Made by a program: the position numbers and the translations under genes | In this document: in pieces, positions 38,707 to 47,424 of the stretch | Numbering within the stretch: position 1 is the stretch's first letter | How the letters are laid out: each line of letters begins with the position of its first letter | Notes under the pieces: model-generated | Told to the model about the DNA's origin: nothing | Database searches by the model: none | What the model saw: only the letters and a program-made list of their open reading frames with translations | NCBI RefSeq assembly: GCF_001942305.1 | Contig: NZ_MKKE01000010.1 | Coordinates: 1-64,000, forward strand | DNA length: 64,000 nt | From: Saccharomonospora sp. CUA-673 | Lineage (GTDB): Bacteria; Actinomycetota; Actinomycetes; Mycobacteriales; Pseudonocardiaceae | Direction of reading: 5' to 3'

Positions 38707-38824
38707 GCCAACCCCTGACTCGTGGCCGGTACCCCTGTTCTGCGGCGGTGCCGGCCACGAGTGCTGTGTGGGCGGCGTATCTTTGCCGGTGCACGAACGT
38801 CAGTACAAGGGGGTTCCATCGCAG

Positions 38825-40771
38825 ATGACCGAACAGGTGATGCACGAGTCGGAGACACGCGAGTTCCAGGCCGAGGCGAAGCAGCTGCTGCGCCTCATGG
38901 TGCACTCGATCTACTCCGACAAGGACGTGTTCCTGCGCGAGCTGCTGTCGAACGCGTCCGACGCGTTGGACAAGCTCCGCCTCGAGTCGATGGTCGACAA
39001 GGAGCTCGACGTCGACACCTCGGATCTGCACATCGAGCTCGAGCGTGACCCGGTGGCGCGGACGTTGACGGTGCGGGACAACGGCATCGGCATGTCGCGC
39101 GACGACGTCGTCGGACTGATCGGCACGATCGCCCGCTCCGGCACCGCGGAACTGCTCGACAAGCTCACGCGGGCCAAGGAGACCCAGGGCAGCGAGCTCA
39201 TCGGCCAGTTCGGCGTCGGTTTCTACTCGGCGTTCATGGTGGCCGACAAGGTGACCGTCGTGACCCGCAGAGCGGGGGAGTCGACGGGCACGCGGTGGGA
39301 GTCGGAGGGCGAGTCGACCTACACGGTCGCCGACGTCGACGACGCCCCGCAGGGCACGGCCGTGACGTTGCACCTGAAGCCGGTCGACACCGACGACGGC
39401 ATGCACGACTACACCGACACGGGCGTGCTGCGCAGCATCGTCACCCGCTACTCGGACTTCCTGGCGTGGCCGATCCGCATGGAGGTCGAGCGGGTCAAGC
39501 CCGCCGAGACCGAGGATGGCGAGAGCGAGACGGTCCGCGAGTCCGAGACGCTGAACTCGATGAAGGCGCTGTGGGCGCGTCCGCGCAGCGAGGTCACCGA
39601 CGCCGAGTACGCCGAGTTCTACAAGCACATCAGCCACGACTGGGCCGATCCGCTCGAGACGATGCGGCTGCAGGCCGAGGGCACGTTCGAGTACCAGGCG
39701 CTGCTGTTCCTGCCGTCCCGCGCGCCGATGGACCTGTTCACCCGCGACGCCAAGCGCGGGGTGCAGCTGTACGTCAAGCGCGTGTTCATCATGGACGACT
39801 GCGAAGAGCTGATGCCGGAGTACCTGCGGTTCGTCAAGGGTGTCGTCGACGCGCAGGACCTGTCGCTGAACGTCTCGCGGGAGATCCTGCAGCAGGACCG
39901 GCAGATCCGCGCGATGCAGCGCAGGCTCGCCAAGAAGGTGCTGTCCACCGTCTCCGGCCTCGTCCGTTCCGAGGAGCAGGCCGACCGCGACAAGTACCGC
40001 ACGTTCTGGAACCAGTTCGGCACGTGCGTCAAGGAAGGCCTGGTCACCGACCCGGACAACCACGCGGACATCCTGGCGATCGCCTCCTTCGACTCGACCC
40101 GCTCGGCCGACGAGCAGACCACGCTCGCCGAGTACGTCGAGCGCATGCCCGAGGACCAGGAGCACATCTACTACCTGACCGGACGGTCCCGGGAGATGGT
40201 GGAGAAGTCGCCGCACATGGAGGCCTTCACCAGCAAGGGCGTCGAGGTGCTCATCCTGACCGATCAGATCGACGAGATGTGGGTCGAGGCGGGCGCCGAG
40301 TTCCAGGGCAAGCCGTTCCGCTCGATCGCGAAGGGTGAGGTCGACCTCGACTCCGGCTCGGCGGACGACGCGGCCGACGAGACCGCCAAGGAGGAGTTCG
40401 CCGGACTGCTGGAGTGGCTGCGCACCACCCTGTCCGACCACGTCAAGGACGTGCGGCTGTCGTCGCGGTTGACCACGTCGCCGGCCTGCCTCGTCGGCGA
40501 CGAGGGCGATCTGAGCCCGGAGCTGCTGCGCATCTACAAGCAGATGGGTCAGCCGCTGCCGGACATCAAGCGCATCCTCGAGATCAACCCCGAGCACGCG
40601 CTGGTCACCGGGTTGCGGGAGTCCCACGCGAAGAACGCCGACGACCCGGCCCTCGGCGATGTCGCGCAGCTGCTGTACGGCACGACGTTGCTGGCCGAGG
40701 GTGAGGAACTGCCCGATCCGCACCGGTTCGCGCAGCTGCTCGCCGGCAGGCTCGCGGACGGTCTGGGCTGA
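38825..40771 (+). CDS. htpG: Molecular chaperone HtpG (Hsp90)
   Basis: 648 residues, a normal length. The GHKL ATPase domain has LLSNASDALDKLR (Asn/Asp for Mg-ATP), RDNGIGMSRDDVV and IGQFGVGFYSAFMVADK (ATP lid). The middle domain contains the catalytic-loop SLNVSREILQQDRQI. The C-terminal domain ends in an Ala/Leu-rich dimer region. ATG 38825 is chosen as the family start; the upstream in-frame extension is not conserved. A terminator follows. Confidence 0.96.
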   Translation: MTEQVMHESETREFQAEAKQLLRLMVHSIYSDKDVFLRELLSNASDALDKLRLESMVDKELDVDTSDLHIELERDPVARTLTVRDNGIGMSRDDVVGLIGTIARSGTAELLDKLTRAKETQGSELIGQFGVGFYSAFMVADKVTVVTRRAGESTGTRWESEGESTYTVADVDDAPQGTAVTLHLKPVDTDDGMHDYTDTGVLRSIVTRYSDFLAWPIRMEVERVKPAETEDGESETVRESETLNSMKALWARPRSEVTDAEYAEFYKHISHDWADPLETMRLQAEGTFEYQALLFLPSRAPMDLFTRDAKRGVQLYVKRVFIMDDCEELMPEYLRFVKGVVDAQDLSLNVSREILQQDRQIRAMQRRLAKKVLSTVSGLVRSEEQADRDKYRTFWNQFGTCVKEGLVTDPDNHADILAIASFDSTRSADEQTTLAEYVERMPEDQEHIYYLTGRSREMVEKSPHMEAFTSKGVEVLILTDQIDEMWVEAGAEFQGKPFRSIAKGEVDLDSGSADDAADETAKEEFAGLLEWLRTTLSDHVKDVRLSSRLTTSPACLVGDEGDLSPELLRIYKQMGQPLPDIKRILEINPEHALVTGLRESHAKNADDPALGDVAQLLYGTTLLAEGEELPDPHRFAQLLAGRLADGLG

Positions 40772-40802
40772 ACCACCTGGCCTGCACCACCGGCACCGCG
40801 TA

Positions 40803-40838
40803 GGGCGGATCGGGACGTTGTCCCGGTCCGCCCTTTTT
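40803..40838 (+). terminator. Rho-independent terminator of htpG
   Basis: GGGCGGATCGGGAC (40803-40816) pairs with GTCCCGGTCCGCCC (40820-40833) over 14 positions (one wobble) with a 3-nt loop, followed by TTTTT. It is the clearest intrinsic terminator in the window. Confidence 0.9.
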
Positions 40839-40907
40839 CGTCCCACGAGCGGGCATTGTGCCGATTTTCTTCCCCGAAGGGGGAACCGCCGGGTTCGGGG
40901 GTGCGTC

Positions 40908-40923
40908 TGCGTAGTTGTACGCA
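40908..40923. promoter_or_regulatory. Small dyad upstream of the type VII-associated cluster
   Basis: TGCGTA-N4-TACGCA is a perfect 6-bp dyad about 65 bases before ATG 40989. It could be an operator or part of the promoter. No regulator is identifiable. Confidence 0.3.
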
Positions 40924-40988
40924 TCGGGGGCACCGAGACAGGGGTTGCGCTGGGCGGAAGGCCCGCGCACCGGGGCACAAGGCTGGGG

Positions 40989-41345
40989 ATGATGACGATG
41001 TTCGACGCGGTATTCGACGAGCTGCGCGGGACCTCGGGACGGATCTTGGACACGGCGGGCGTTGCGACCGGCATCCGGTTGCCGAAGGTCAGCGGGAACT
41101 ACGGGCACGAGGGTGTGATGTCGGCCTGGCGGCAGTTCGCCGCGTCGATGGAGGACCACGTCGGCACCCTCAAGAGCTCGGCCGACCGGTTGGGCACCGA
41201 CCTGAACTCGGCCGCCGGCCGCTACGTCGAGGTCGAGTCCGACACGCAGGCGACCATCGGCGGCCTCGGAGGCAAGGTCGGCGGTGCCGCGGGCGCCATC
41301 GGCGGCGTGCTGGGCGGCGGCGCGGGTGTCGGAGGGCAGCGGTGA
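40989..41345 (+). CDS. WXG100/EspC-like type VII-associated protein
   Basis: 118 residues, helical, with a Gly-rich tail (GGLGGKVGGAAGAIGGVLGG). The WXG-like turn reads SAWRQFAAS, preceded and followed by amphipathic helices, as in ESX-type small secreted proteins. No ESX core (EccC, EccD) is in the window. It starts at ATG 40989 and overlaps the next gene by TGATG. Classification is from overall shape, not from a full domain match. Confidence 0.6.
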   Translation: MMTMFDAVFDELRGTSGRILDTAGVATGIRLPKVSGNYGHEGVMSAWRQFAASMEDHVGTLKSSADRLGTDLNSAAGRYVEVESDTQATIGGLGGKVGGAAGAIGGVLGGGAGVGGQR

Positions 41346-42914
41346 TGGTGGCTCAGCTGGGGCAGACGTTCGACCCGAAGGCGCTCATTCCGGGGGAGCC
41401 CGAGGTGATCTCCTCGGATCTGAGTGAGCTCGTCGACCCGATCAACGTGGCCGACCAGATCGGTTCGACGCTCGGCACGATCGACCCGGTCGGGTGGATC
41501 GGCGATGCCGCGTCGTCGTTCCGTTCGGTGTTCTCCGAGGAACCGCCGAAGTGGGGGCGTGCGGTCGAGGCGATCGGCAAGGGCGGGGAGCACCTCGCCG
41601 ACTACGCGGACGTGTTGACCTGTGGGCAGGGGGAGGCGCAGCGCGCGATCGAGCTGTACCACCAGGCGCAGGCCGCGACCCGGGCGCGAAGGCCCAGTAC
41701 GACGCGATGCGCCTGCTGGGCCCCGCCATCGGCCTGGGGCCCCTCGGCCCGTTCCAGGACCCGGGTGCCGCCGGCAGGCTCGAGGCCGAGCAGATCCTCG
41801 AGGCGGCGCGCAACGCCGTGTCGGTGGGGGGCGGCGCGGTGGCGCTGGCCCTGGGCATGAAGCACGACGAGGACGGCCGGTTCAAGCACGAGGTGCACGA
41901 GAGCAAGTTCGGCGCCGAGAACCGGCAGACGGAGCGGCGGTACAACCCGGAGACCGGGCAGTGGGAGAACGTCGACCCGGGCGGTTGGCAGACCGACGAG
42001 AACGGCAACCGCAGCTACAGCAGCGTGCACGGGGACAAGCCGGCCGACACGCTCATGCACGACGCGGCCCGCGACGTGCTCTCGGACCTGGGCATCATGC
42101 CGGGGCCGGGGCTGCTGGGTCTGGACCCGACGCGCAGCGAGGTCGGTACCAGCACGGATGTGCTGGGCGGTGCGTTCGAGACGGACAACGCGTCCGGTTC
42201 GGGTTCGCTGTTGGGTGCCGGTTCGGGTGCCTACGCGGAGATCAACGAGACGGGTTTCGCCGCAGGTGCGAACGCCGAGGCGTATCTGGCCAAGGGCGAG
42301 GTGGCCGGCGAGTTCGAGCACGGTGTCCTGTCGGGCAGCGGCAGTGCCGGCGGCTTCGTCGGTGCCGACGCACGGCGACGGCGAGTGTCGATGCACTGGG
42401 TGCGCGCGCCAACGCCGAGGCGTTCGTGGGTGCCAGGGCCGAGGCGGAGGGCGAGCTGAACCTCACCGATCACGCGAGCGTGTCGGCCAGCGGTGAGGCG
42501 ATGGCCGGTGCGGAGGCGTCGGCCAACGCCAGCGTGGGCCTGACCGGTGTGGACGTCGGGGCCGAGGCGTTCGCCGGGGCGAAGGTCAGCGGTGACGTCG
42601 GCGCGGAGGTCGGCGGTATCGGTGCGGGTGTGAGCGGCGAGGCCTGGGCGGGGGCCGGGATCGCCGCGGACGCGCAGGTCGGCATGGGCGACGACGGCAA
42701 GTTCCGGGTCGGCGCGGAGTTCGGCATCGGACTCGGCGTGGGCGGCAAGGTCGGGGTCGACTTCACGGTCGACCCGGGTGCGGTGGTCGACGCGGCCTCC
42801 AGCGCGGGCCAGGCGATCCAGGACACGGGTCAGGCCGTGAGCGATGCGGCGAACAACGTGAAGGACAAGGCGGGCGACGCGCTGAGTGGGATCGGCAGTG
42901 CGCTCGGCTTCTGA
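41345..42914 (+). CDS. Putative type VII substrate with Ala/Gly-rich repeats (two one-base breaks)
   Basis: About 523 residues after two corrections. The N-terminus DPKALIPGEPEVISSDLSEL resembles the type VII secretion-signal domain of actinobacterial secreted toxins; a helical part follows to ~residue 180. A hydrophilic middle (GENVDPGGWQTDENGNRSYS-like region) leads into a C-terminal ~280 residues of alternating small residues (GAEAFAGAKVSGDVGAEVGG and similar), probably beta-rich. Breaks: at ~41683 (RATR then GAKAQYDAMRLLGP) and ~42371 (GFVGADA then TASVDALGARANAEAF), each one missing base. No toxin active-site motif is seen. Confidence 0.65.
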
Positions 42915-42968
42915 GTACCGTGACGGCGAGTGGCCGAGCCGTTCGACAGCGACGATGGGGAAGTAGGC

Positions 42969-43475
42969 GTGACCATGGCAACGACGATTCCGGTGCCGAT
43001 CGAGTTCTCCCTGCCGGAGGGTTGGCTGTCGGTGTCGCCCGACGAGGTCGGGGCCCCGAACGCGGCGTTCGTGGCCTTGCGGCCGGACACCGGTGGGGAC
43101 GGGTTCACCTCGAACATCACGATCAGCGGCGAGGTGCGCGAGGCGAGCGTCGGCGTGGAGGATGTCGCGGCCGAGGCGGTGGAGCGGCTGCGCGGCGGTG
43201 CGCACGAGGTGAAGGTGGGCACGACGAAGTCCACCGGTACCGAGGACAGTCCGGTGTTCATGCAGCCGGTGCGGCTGGATGTGGATGTGGCGGGCCGGCG
43301 CCGGTATTTGGTGCAGTACCAGGTGTTCATGGGGTTCTCGGACGTGTCGAAACCGTCGCAGCGTGCGGTGGTGCAGATCGTGTTGAGTTCGACCCCGGAG
43401 GCGTTCGAGTCGGTGTTCGCCGATTTCGAGACGTTCGTGGGCACCATCCAGCCCGATCAGGGAGGTGCGGCGTGA
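42969..43475 (+). CDS. Conserved hypothetical protein, DcrB/LpqN-like fold suspected
   Basis: 168 residues. The opening FSLPEGWLSVSPDEVGAPNA with later YLVQYQVFMGFSDVS and SSTPEAFESVFADFETFVGT resembles the PsbP/DcrB-like fold of small actinobacterial proteins that sit near type VII genes. No signal peptide is visible. GTG 42969 is chosen from the ribosome site GGGGAAG six bases upstream; GTG 42930 would lengthen it by 13 residues. Function unknown. Start/stop overlap with the next gene. Confidence 0.65.
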   Translation: MTMATTIPVPIEFSLPEGWLSVSPDEVGAPNAAFVALRPDTGGDGFTSNITISGEVREASVGVEDVAAEAVERLRGGAHEVKVGTTKSTGTEDSPVFMQPVRLDVDVAGRRRYLVQYQVFMGFSDVSKPSQRAVVQIVLSSTPEAFESVFADFETFVGTIQPDQGGAA

Positions 43476-43981
43476 ACGAGACGGCGAAGCACTTGGTGCA
43501 GCGTATTCAGGCGGTCGACGATGCGGCGGCGGCGAATCGCAACCGTGCGGAGACGTACCGGGCCATGACGGAGAAGTTGGGCGAGGTCGTCGGTTCGGCG
43601 AGTTCCCCGGACGGCATGGTGACGGTGGAGGCCGGCGCGGACGGCACGGTCGAGAAGGTGACGTTCGGCGACGACCTGCGGCGCGGGGTGGATCCGGCCG
43701 AGTTGTCGGCGAAGGTGTTGCACACGATCGCGTTGGCGCGGGTGTCGGCGACTCGCCAGCAGGCGGAGGTCGTGCAGAGCGGGTTGGGTCGCAGCGATCT
43801 GTTGGACAAGGTCCTCGCCGAGGACCGGACGTTGTTCGGTGACCAGGCGCAGGCCGACCCGGGTCCGGCTCCGGCTCCGGGTTCGGGTGCCGCGCCGGCT
43901 TCGGGGCAGCAGTCGGGTGGCCGCCCGCGTGGTCGTAGTGCCGAGGACGAGGCGTTCGAGAATTTCCGCGTGTTGCGGTGA
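43472..43981 (+). CDS. YbaB/EbfC-family nucleoid-associated-like protein
   Basis: 169 residues. The YbaB core covers about residues 20-100: a helix, then SSPDGMVTVEAGADGTVEKV and a second helix with LARVSATRQQAEVV. The C-terminus is Pro/Gly/Ala-rich and disordered. Members of this subfamily are common near ESX/WXG100 genes in actinobacteria; DNA binding is expected by family, not shown. GTG start overlaps the previous stop. Confidence 0.75.
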   Translation: MNETAKHLVQRIQAVDDAAAANRNRAETYRAMTEKLGEVVGSASSPDGMVTVEAGADGTVEKVTFGDDLRRGVDPAELSAKVLHTIALARVSATRQQAEVVQSGLGRSDLLDKVLAEDRTLFGDQAQADPGPAPAPGSGAAPASGQQSGGRPRGRSAEDEAFENFRVLR

Positions 43982-43993
43982 GGGGTTGACCCG

Positions 43994-44704
43994 ATGAGCA
44001 CCGGTGTTGTGGTGGCGATCGTGCTCGGCGGTGTGGTGTTGCTCGCCGCCGGTGTGACAGTGTTGATCGTCGCGATTCTGCGTGGGCGCCGGAAGCATGC
44101 CGCGATGTCGGCGCCGGCTGCCCGCGCGGCGCTGACGGGTCGCGGTTGGACGTTCGCCGAGCGGGACGATGCCTGGATTCCGGTGTACGACCGGCAGCAC
44201 GATCGCCGAGGCTGGGCGGAGCCGTTGCGCCGGCCGCCGCGCGCCACCGCCGCCAGGAACGTCGTGACCGGTGTTCATCGGGGTCGCCAGTTCGTGGCGG
44301 CGACGTTCGACACGGTTCATGCGGGCAAGCATCAGCCGGAGCGCGCGATCTGGGTGGCTGCGCCGGCTGCGCATCCGATGTTGAGTGCGAAGCGGATCGT
44401 CGGCCCGCAGAACGCGGTGAACCGGTCGATCGGCCGGGGCGGCGTGCAGCTGGGCGACGAGGCGTTCGACCGTGGTTTCGAGATCCACTGCGACGACGAG
44501 GCCTTTGCCCAGGCGGTGTTCGGTCCGGAGTTGAAGGCGTTGTTGTTGCAGGATCCGCGCAACATCCAGGGCCTGGTGCTCCGGGGCGAATACCTGGACG
44601 TGTTCGACCCGGTCGGCGACCATCGCAACCCGGACGAGTTGACGGCGGCGTTGGATGTGCGCTGCGACATCCTGGACCGCATCCCGGTCTGGTCGCGTGC
44701 CTGA
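43994..44704 (+). CDS. Hypothetical single-helix membrane protein
   Basis: 236 residues. One N-terminal transmembrane helix (VVVAIVLGGVVLLAAGVTVLI, residues 5-25) followed by basic residues (RGRRKH), so the C-terminal ~200 residues are cytosolic. That domain contains RGWTFAERDDAWIPVYDRQ and AQAVFGPELKALLLQDPRNI. I do not recognise the family. It closes the type VII-associated gene cluster. Confidence 0.65.
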   Translation: MSTGVVVAIVLGGVVLLAAGVTVLIVAILRGRRKHAAMSAPAARAALTGRGWTFAERDDAWIPVYDRQHDRRGWAEPLRRPPRATAARNVVTGVHRGRQFVAATFDTVHAGKHQPERAIWVAAPAAHPMLSAKRIVGPQNAVNRSIGRGGVQLGDEAFDRGFEIHCDDEAFAQAVFGPELKALLLQDPRNIQGLVLRGEYLDVFDPVGDHRNPDELTAALDVRCDILDRIPVWSRA

Positions 44705-44840
44705 CGCCCGGATGCGGCCGGCCCCGGCGGCGCACGGGGATTGAGCATTGAGCTCGTATCGGGCACGACAGGCTGCGCCGTACGGACCGGCCGAGGCCGT
44801 GTCGAAGTCGGGCAACGGTGGCGGAGAGGACGGGTGCGAC

Positions 44841-45941
44841 GTGACCGGCGTGGTGGGTGGCCGCAGGATCTCGCGGTCTGCGATACGCGTGACCCTGGGT
44901 GTGGGGGCGGCTCTCGCGGTGGTCGCGGTGGCGCTGCTGTGGGCGAAATGGCTGCCGTACAGCGAGAAGGTCGTCGGGCTGCTGGGTGGGGCCGCGTGGA
45001 GCGGTGAGTCGATCCTGTCCACGGTGGCGGAGCCGGGCTCGGGCCCGTCGCTGACCGCGGGGTGGGAGTTCACGGTCGCCTACAGCGCGGCCGTGTGGAA
45101 GGCGCTCGTCGCAGCGCTGATCTTCGCCGCGCTGATCGAGGCGTTGCTGCCGAAGGCGTGGTTGCCGCGTCTGCTCGCCGGGCGTGGTCCGACGACGTCG
45201 TCGTTACGCGGCGGACTCGCGGCGATGCCGTTCATGATGTGCACCTGCTGCACAGCGCCGGTTGCGGCGAGTCTGCGCCGCAACCACGTCCCGCTGCCTG
45301 CGGTCCTGGCGTACTGGATCGGCAACCCGCTGCTGAACCCGGCGGTGCTCGTATTCCTGGTGATCGTGGCGCCGTGGGAGTGGACCGCCGTACGGGTTCT
45401 GGGGGGACTGGTCCTCACGGTCGGCGCGGCCGCGCTGATCGGCTACCTGTTCGGCGGGCGCGAGCAACGGGACCGGACGGCGCCGCCGCCGGGGACGGCG
45501 GAGGAACCGAGCGCCACCGGCGAGCTCCGGCGGCGTCGTCCGGCGGTACGATTCCTGGCCGCTCTCTCGCGTATGTCGATCATGCTCGTTCCGGAGTACC
45601 TGCTCGTGGTGTTCGCAGTCGGGGCATTCAGCGGCTGGCTGGTCCCGTTCGACGGCTCGACGGCCCACTGGGGAGTGTGGGCGGTGCTCGCAGCAGCCGT
45701 GTTGGGAACGTTGGTCGTGATCCCGACCGCCGGCGAGATTCCCATCCTGTTCGGACTGGTCGCGGCCGGTGCCGGATCCGGTGTGCTCGGGGTGTTGCTG
45801 ATCGTGTTGCCCGCGATCAGTCTGCCCTCGATCGTGATGGTCGGGCGCGCGCTGTCGTGGCGGGTGACGGCGGCCACGGCCGGAGCGGTCGCGGCGGTCG
45901 GTCTCGCCGCGGGCGGGGTCCTCACCATGCTCGGGAGCTAG
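44841..45941 (+). CDS. ArsP/YraQ-family permease with a CTCC motif
   Basis: About 366 residues with eight to nine helices. The family signature lies in the first half: MPFMMCTCCTAPVAASLRR followed by PAVLAYWIGNPLLNPAVLVF. The second repeat has VVIPTAGEIPILFGLVAAG. Members export arsenic or metals or are uncharacterised; the extra Cys in CTCC could bind a soft metal. The start is uncertain: GTG 44841 has GGAGAGG upstream, while TTG 44748 would add 31 residues. The closeness of csoR makes copper handling possible. Confidence 0.7.
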   Translation: MTGVVGGRRISRSAIRVTLGVGAALAVVAVALLWAKWLPYSEKVVGLLGGAAWSGESILSTVAEPGSGPSLTAGWEFTVAYSAAVWKALVAALIFAALIEALLPKAWLPRLLAGRGPTTSSLRGGLAAMPFMMCTCCTAPVAASLRRNHVPLPAVLAYWIGNPLLNPAVLVFLVIVAPWEWTAVRVLGGLVLTVGAAALIGYLFGGREQRDRTAPPPGTAEEPSATGELRRRRPAVRFLAALSRMSIMLVPEYLLVVFAVGAFSGWLVPFDGSTAHWGVWAVLAAAVLGTLVVIPTAGEIPILFGLVAAGAGSGVLGVLLIVLPAISLPSIVMVGRALSWRVTAATAGAVAAVGLAAGGVLTMLGS

Positions 45942-45990
45942 AGTGGCCGAACGTCTCGTCCGCAGGCGGCGGTGGCCGCCGCGCACGCCG

Positions 45991-46019
45991 TTGATCGTGT
46001 TCCGCCGCTGCCATAGTGT
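45991..46019 (+). promoter_or_regulatory. Promoter of the YncE-like gene
   Basis: TTGATC (45991-45996) and TAGTGT (46014-46019) are 17 bp apart. GTG 46062 follows with GGGGAAGG as ribosome site. Confidence 0.5.
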
Positions 46020-46061
46020 GGCTCCCGCGTACTGGGGCAGCCGACGGGGAAGGCGATCGAC

Positions 46062-47018
46062 GTGGCGGGACACGAGCAGGACGGTGGCGAGCTCGAGGGC
46101 ACGCTCGTCGTCGTGGAGAAGAGCGGCCATGCCGTGGCCTTCCACGACGTCGACGACGGAACGCTGCTGAAGCGGATCGAGCTGGGCGAGTACCCGCACG
46201 AGATGGTCGTCGACCGCGCACGCGGGCTGGCCTACATCGGGCACTACGGGGTGCGGATGTCGGGTGACGTGGGCGCGGGCGGTACGCGCGTGTTCGTCGT
46301 CGACGTGCGCGCCCGCGAGTTGGTCCGGACCATCGACCTCGACCCGTTCAACCGGCTGCACGGGATCGCCCTCGACGAACAGAATCGGCTGTACGTGCTC
46401 AGCGAGGAGAAGGCCGTCCTGGTGCGCATCGACGATCCGGCGGCGGAGGACGCGGCCCCGTCGGCCGCGGTGCACACGGGTGGCATCAAGACGCACATGG
46501 TCGTGACGAACCGCGAGGGTTCGCGGGCCTACGTGACGGGTCTGTTGTCGCACACGGTCAGCCGGGTCGACCCGCACGACGGTGCCGCGGCGCCGGTGGT
46601 CGTGTCGCCGGGCCGCCTTCCGGAGAGCTGCGCGCTGAGTGGCGACGAGCAGGACCTGTACGTGGGGGCGCGGCAGGACAAGCAGCTGGTCCGGTTCGAC
46701 GCGCGCACGTTGAAGGAGAAGCAGCGGGCGGACGTGCCGGGCGACCCGCTGCGCGTGTACGTCGTGCCGGGTGAGGACAAGCTGCTGACCACCGACATCG
46801 AGAACCGCACGGTCACCCGCTACGACGCCGACCTCGTGGAGGAGCGGTCGATCGCGTTCGACGGCACCCCGGCGGGCATCTCGTTCCACCCGGCCGCGCC
46901 GACCGCGTTCGTCACCCTGCTCGACGTCGACACGGTCGCGATCCTCGACCTCAAGACCTTCGAGATCACCGGCACCATCGCCACCGGCTCGGAACCCGAC
47001 GTCACGGCCCTGATCTGA
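46062..47018 (+). CDS. YncE-like cytosolic beta-propeller protein
   Basis: 318 residues made of about seven YVTN-type blades (for example GTLVVVEKSGHAVAFHDVDD, RLHGIALDEQNRLYVLSEEK and LLTTDIENRTVTRYDADLVE). No signal peptide or lipobox, unlike the AztD-like proteins. No catalytic motif. A scaffold, sensor or lactonase-like role is possible. It has its own promoter and is convergent with csoR. Confidence 0.75.
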   Translation: MAGHEQDGGELEGTLVVVEKSGHAVAFHDVDDGTLLKRIELGEYPHEMVVDRARGLAYIGHYGVRMSGDVGAGGTRVFVVDVRARELVRTIDLDPFNRLHGIALDEQNRLYVLSEEKAVLVRIDDPAAEDAAPSAAVHTGGIKTHMVVTNREGSRAYVTGLLSHTVSRVDPHDGAAAPVVVSPGRLPESCALSGDEQDLYVGARQDKQLVRFDARTLKEKQRADVPGDPLRVYVVPGEDKLLTTDIENRTVTRYDADLVEERSIAFDGTPAGISFHPAAPTAFVTLLDVDTVAILDLKTFEITGTIATGSEPDVTALI

Positions 47019-47049
47019 TCGGCGGCCCGCGGCGGCCGCCGCGGGCCGC

Positions 47050-47370
47050 TTACGAACGGACGAGGCGGGCGATGGCGTCGTTGGCTTCCTTGATCTTCGC
47101 CTCGGCCTCGGCGCCGCCCTCGGCGGCGGCGCGCATGAGGCAGTGCCGCATGTGCTCGTCGAGCAGGCCCAGCGAGACCGAGTGCAGCGCCTTCGTGACG
47201 GCCGAGACCTGCTGGAGGATGTCGATGCAGTACTGCTCCTCCTCGACCATCCGTTGCAGGCCGCGGGTCTGGCCCTCGATCCGGCGCAGCCGCTTGAGGT
47301 AGTCGTCCTTGCGGTGGATGTAGCCGTGCTCGGAGGCGTTCTCGGTGTTGCCAGTGTTCTCGGCGTCCAT
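47050..47370 (-). CDS. csoR: CsoR-family copper-sensing repressor
   Basis: 106 residues. The copper ligands of CsoR are in register: Cys48 (EEQYCID), His73 and Cys77 (DEHMRHC), i.e. C-x24-H-x3-C. The RLRRIEGQTRGLQRMVEEE helix binds DNA. Cu(I) binding releases the repressor. The N-terminal ~20 residues (TGNTENASEH) are extra. It lies 40 bp downstream of the RiPP exporter genes on the same strand, with its own promoter/operator overlapping the exporter stop codon. Confidence 0.93.
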   Translation of the reverse strand: MDAENTGNTENASEHGYIHRKDDYLKRLRRIEGQTRGLQRMVEEEQYCIDILQQVSAVTKALHSVSLGLLDEHMRHCLMRAAAEGGAEAEAKIKEANDAIARLVRS

Positions 47371-47407
47371 CGGAGTTCCTTCGGTCGAGGCCGGTCGCGA
47401 ACTTCAT

Positions 47408-47424
47408 AGTCTACCCGGGTGTAG
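47408..47424 (-). promoter_or_regulatory. CsoR-type operator overlapping the csoR -10
   Basis: On the minus strand TAGACT (complement of 47408-47413) is a good -10, and it overlaps the pseudopalindrome CTACACCCGGGTAG (47411-47424), similar to CsoR sites with C/G-rich halves flanked by TA. This suggests autoregulation. The stop of the upstream ABC gene lies within it. Confidence 0.45.

Noticed and set aside
38642..41074. An 810-codon open frame on the minus strand over htpG
   Set aside because: Antisense shadow of htpG. No recognisable family and no ribosome site.
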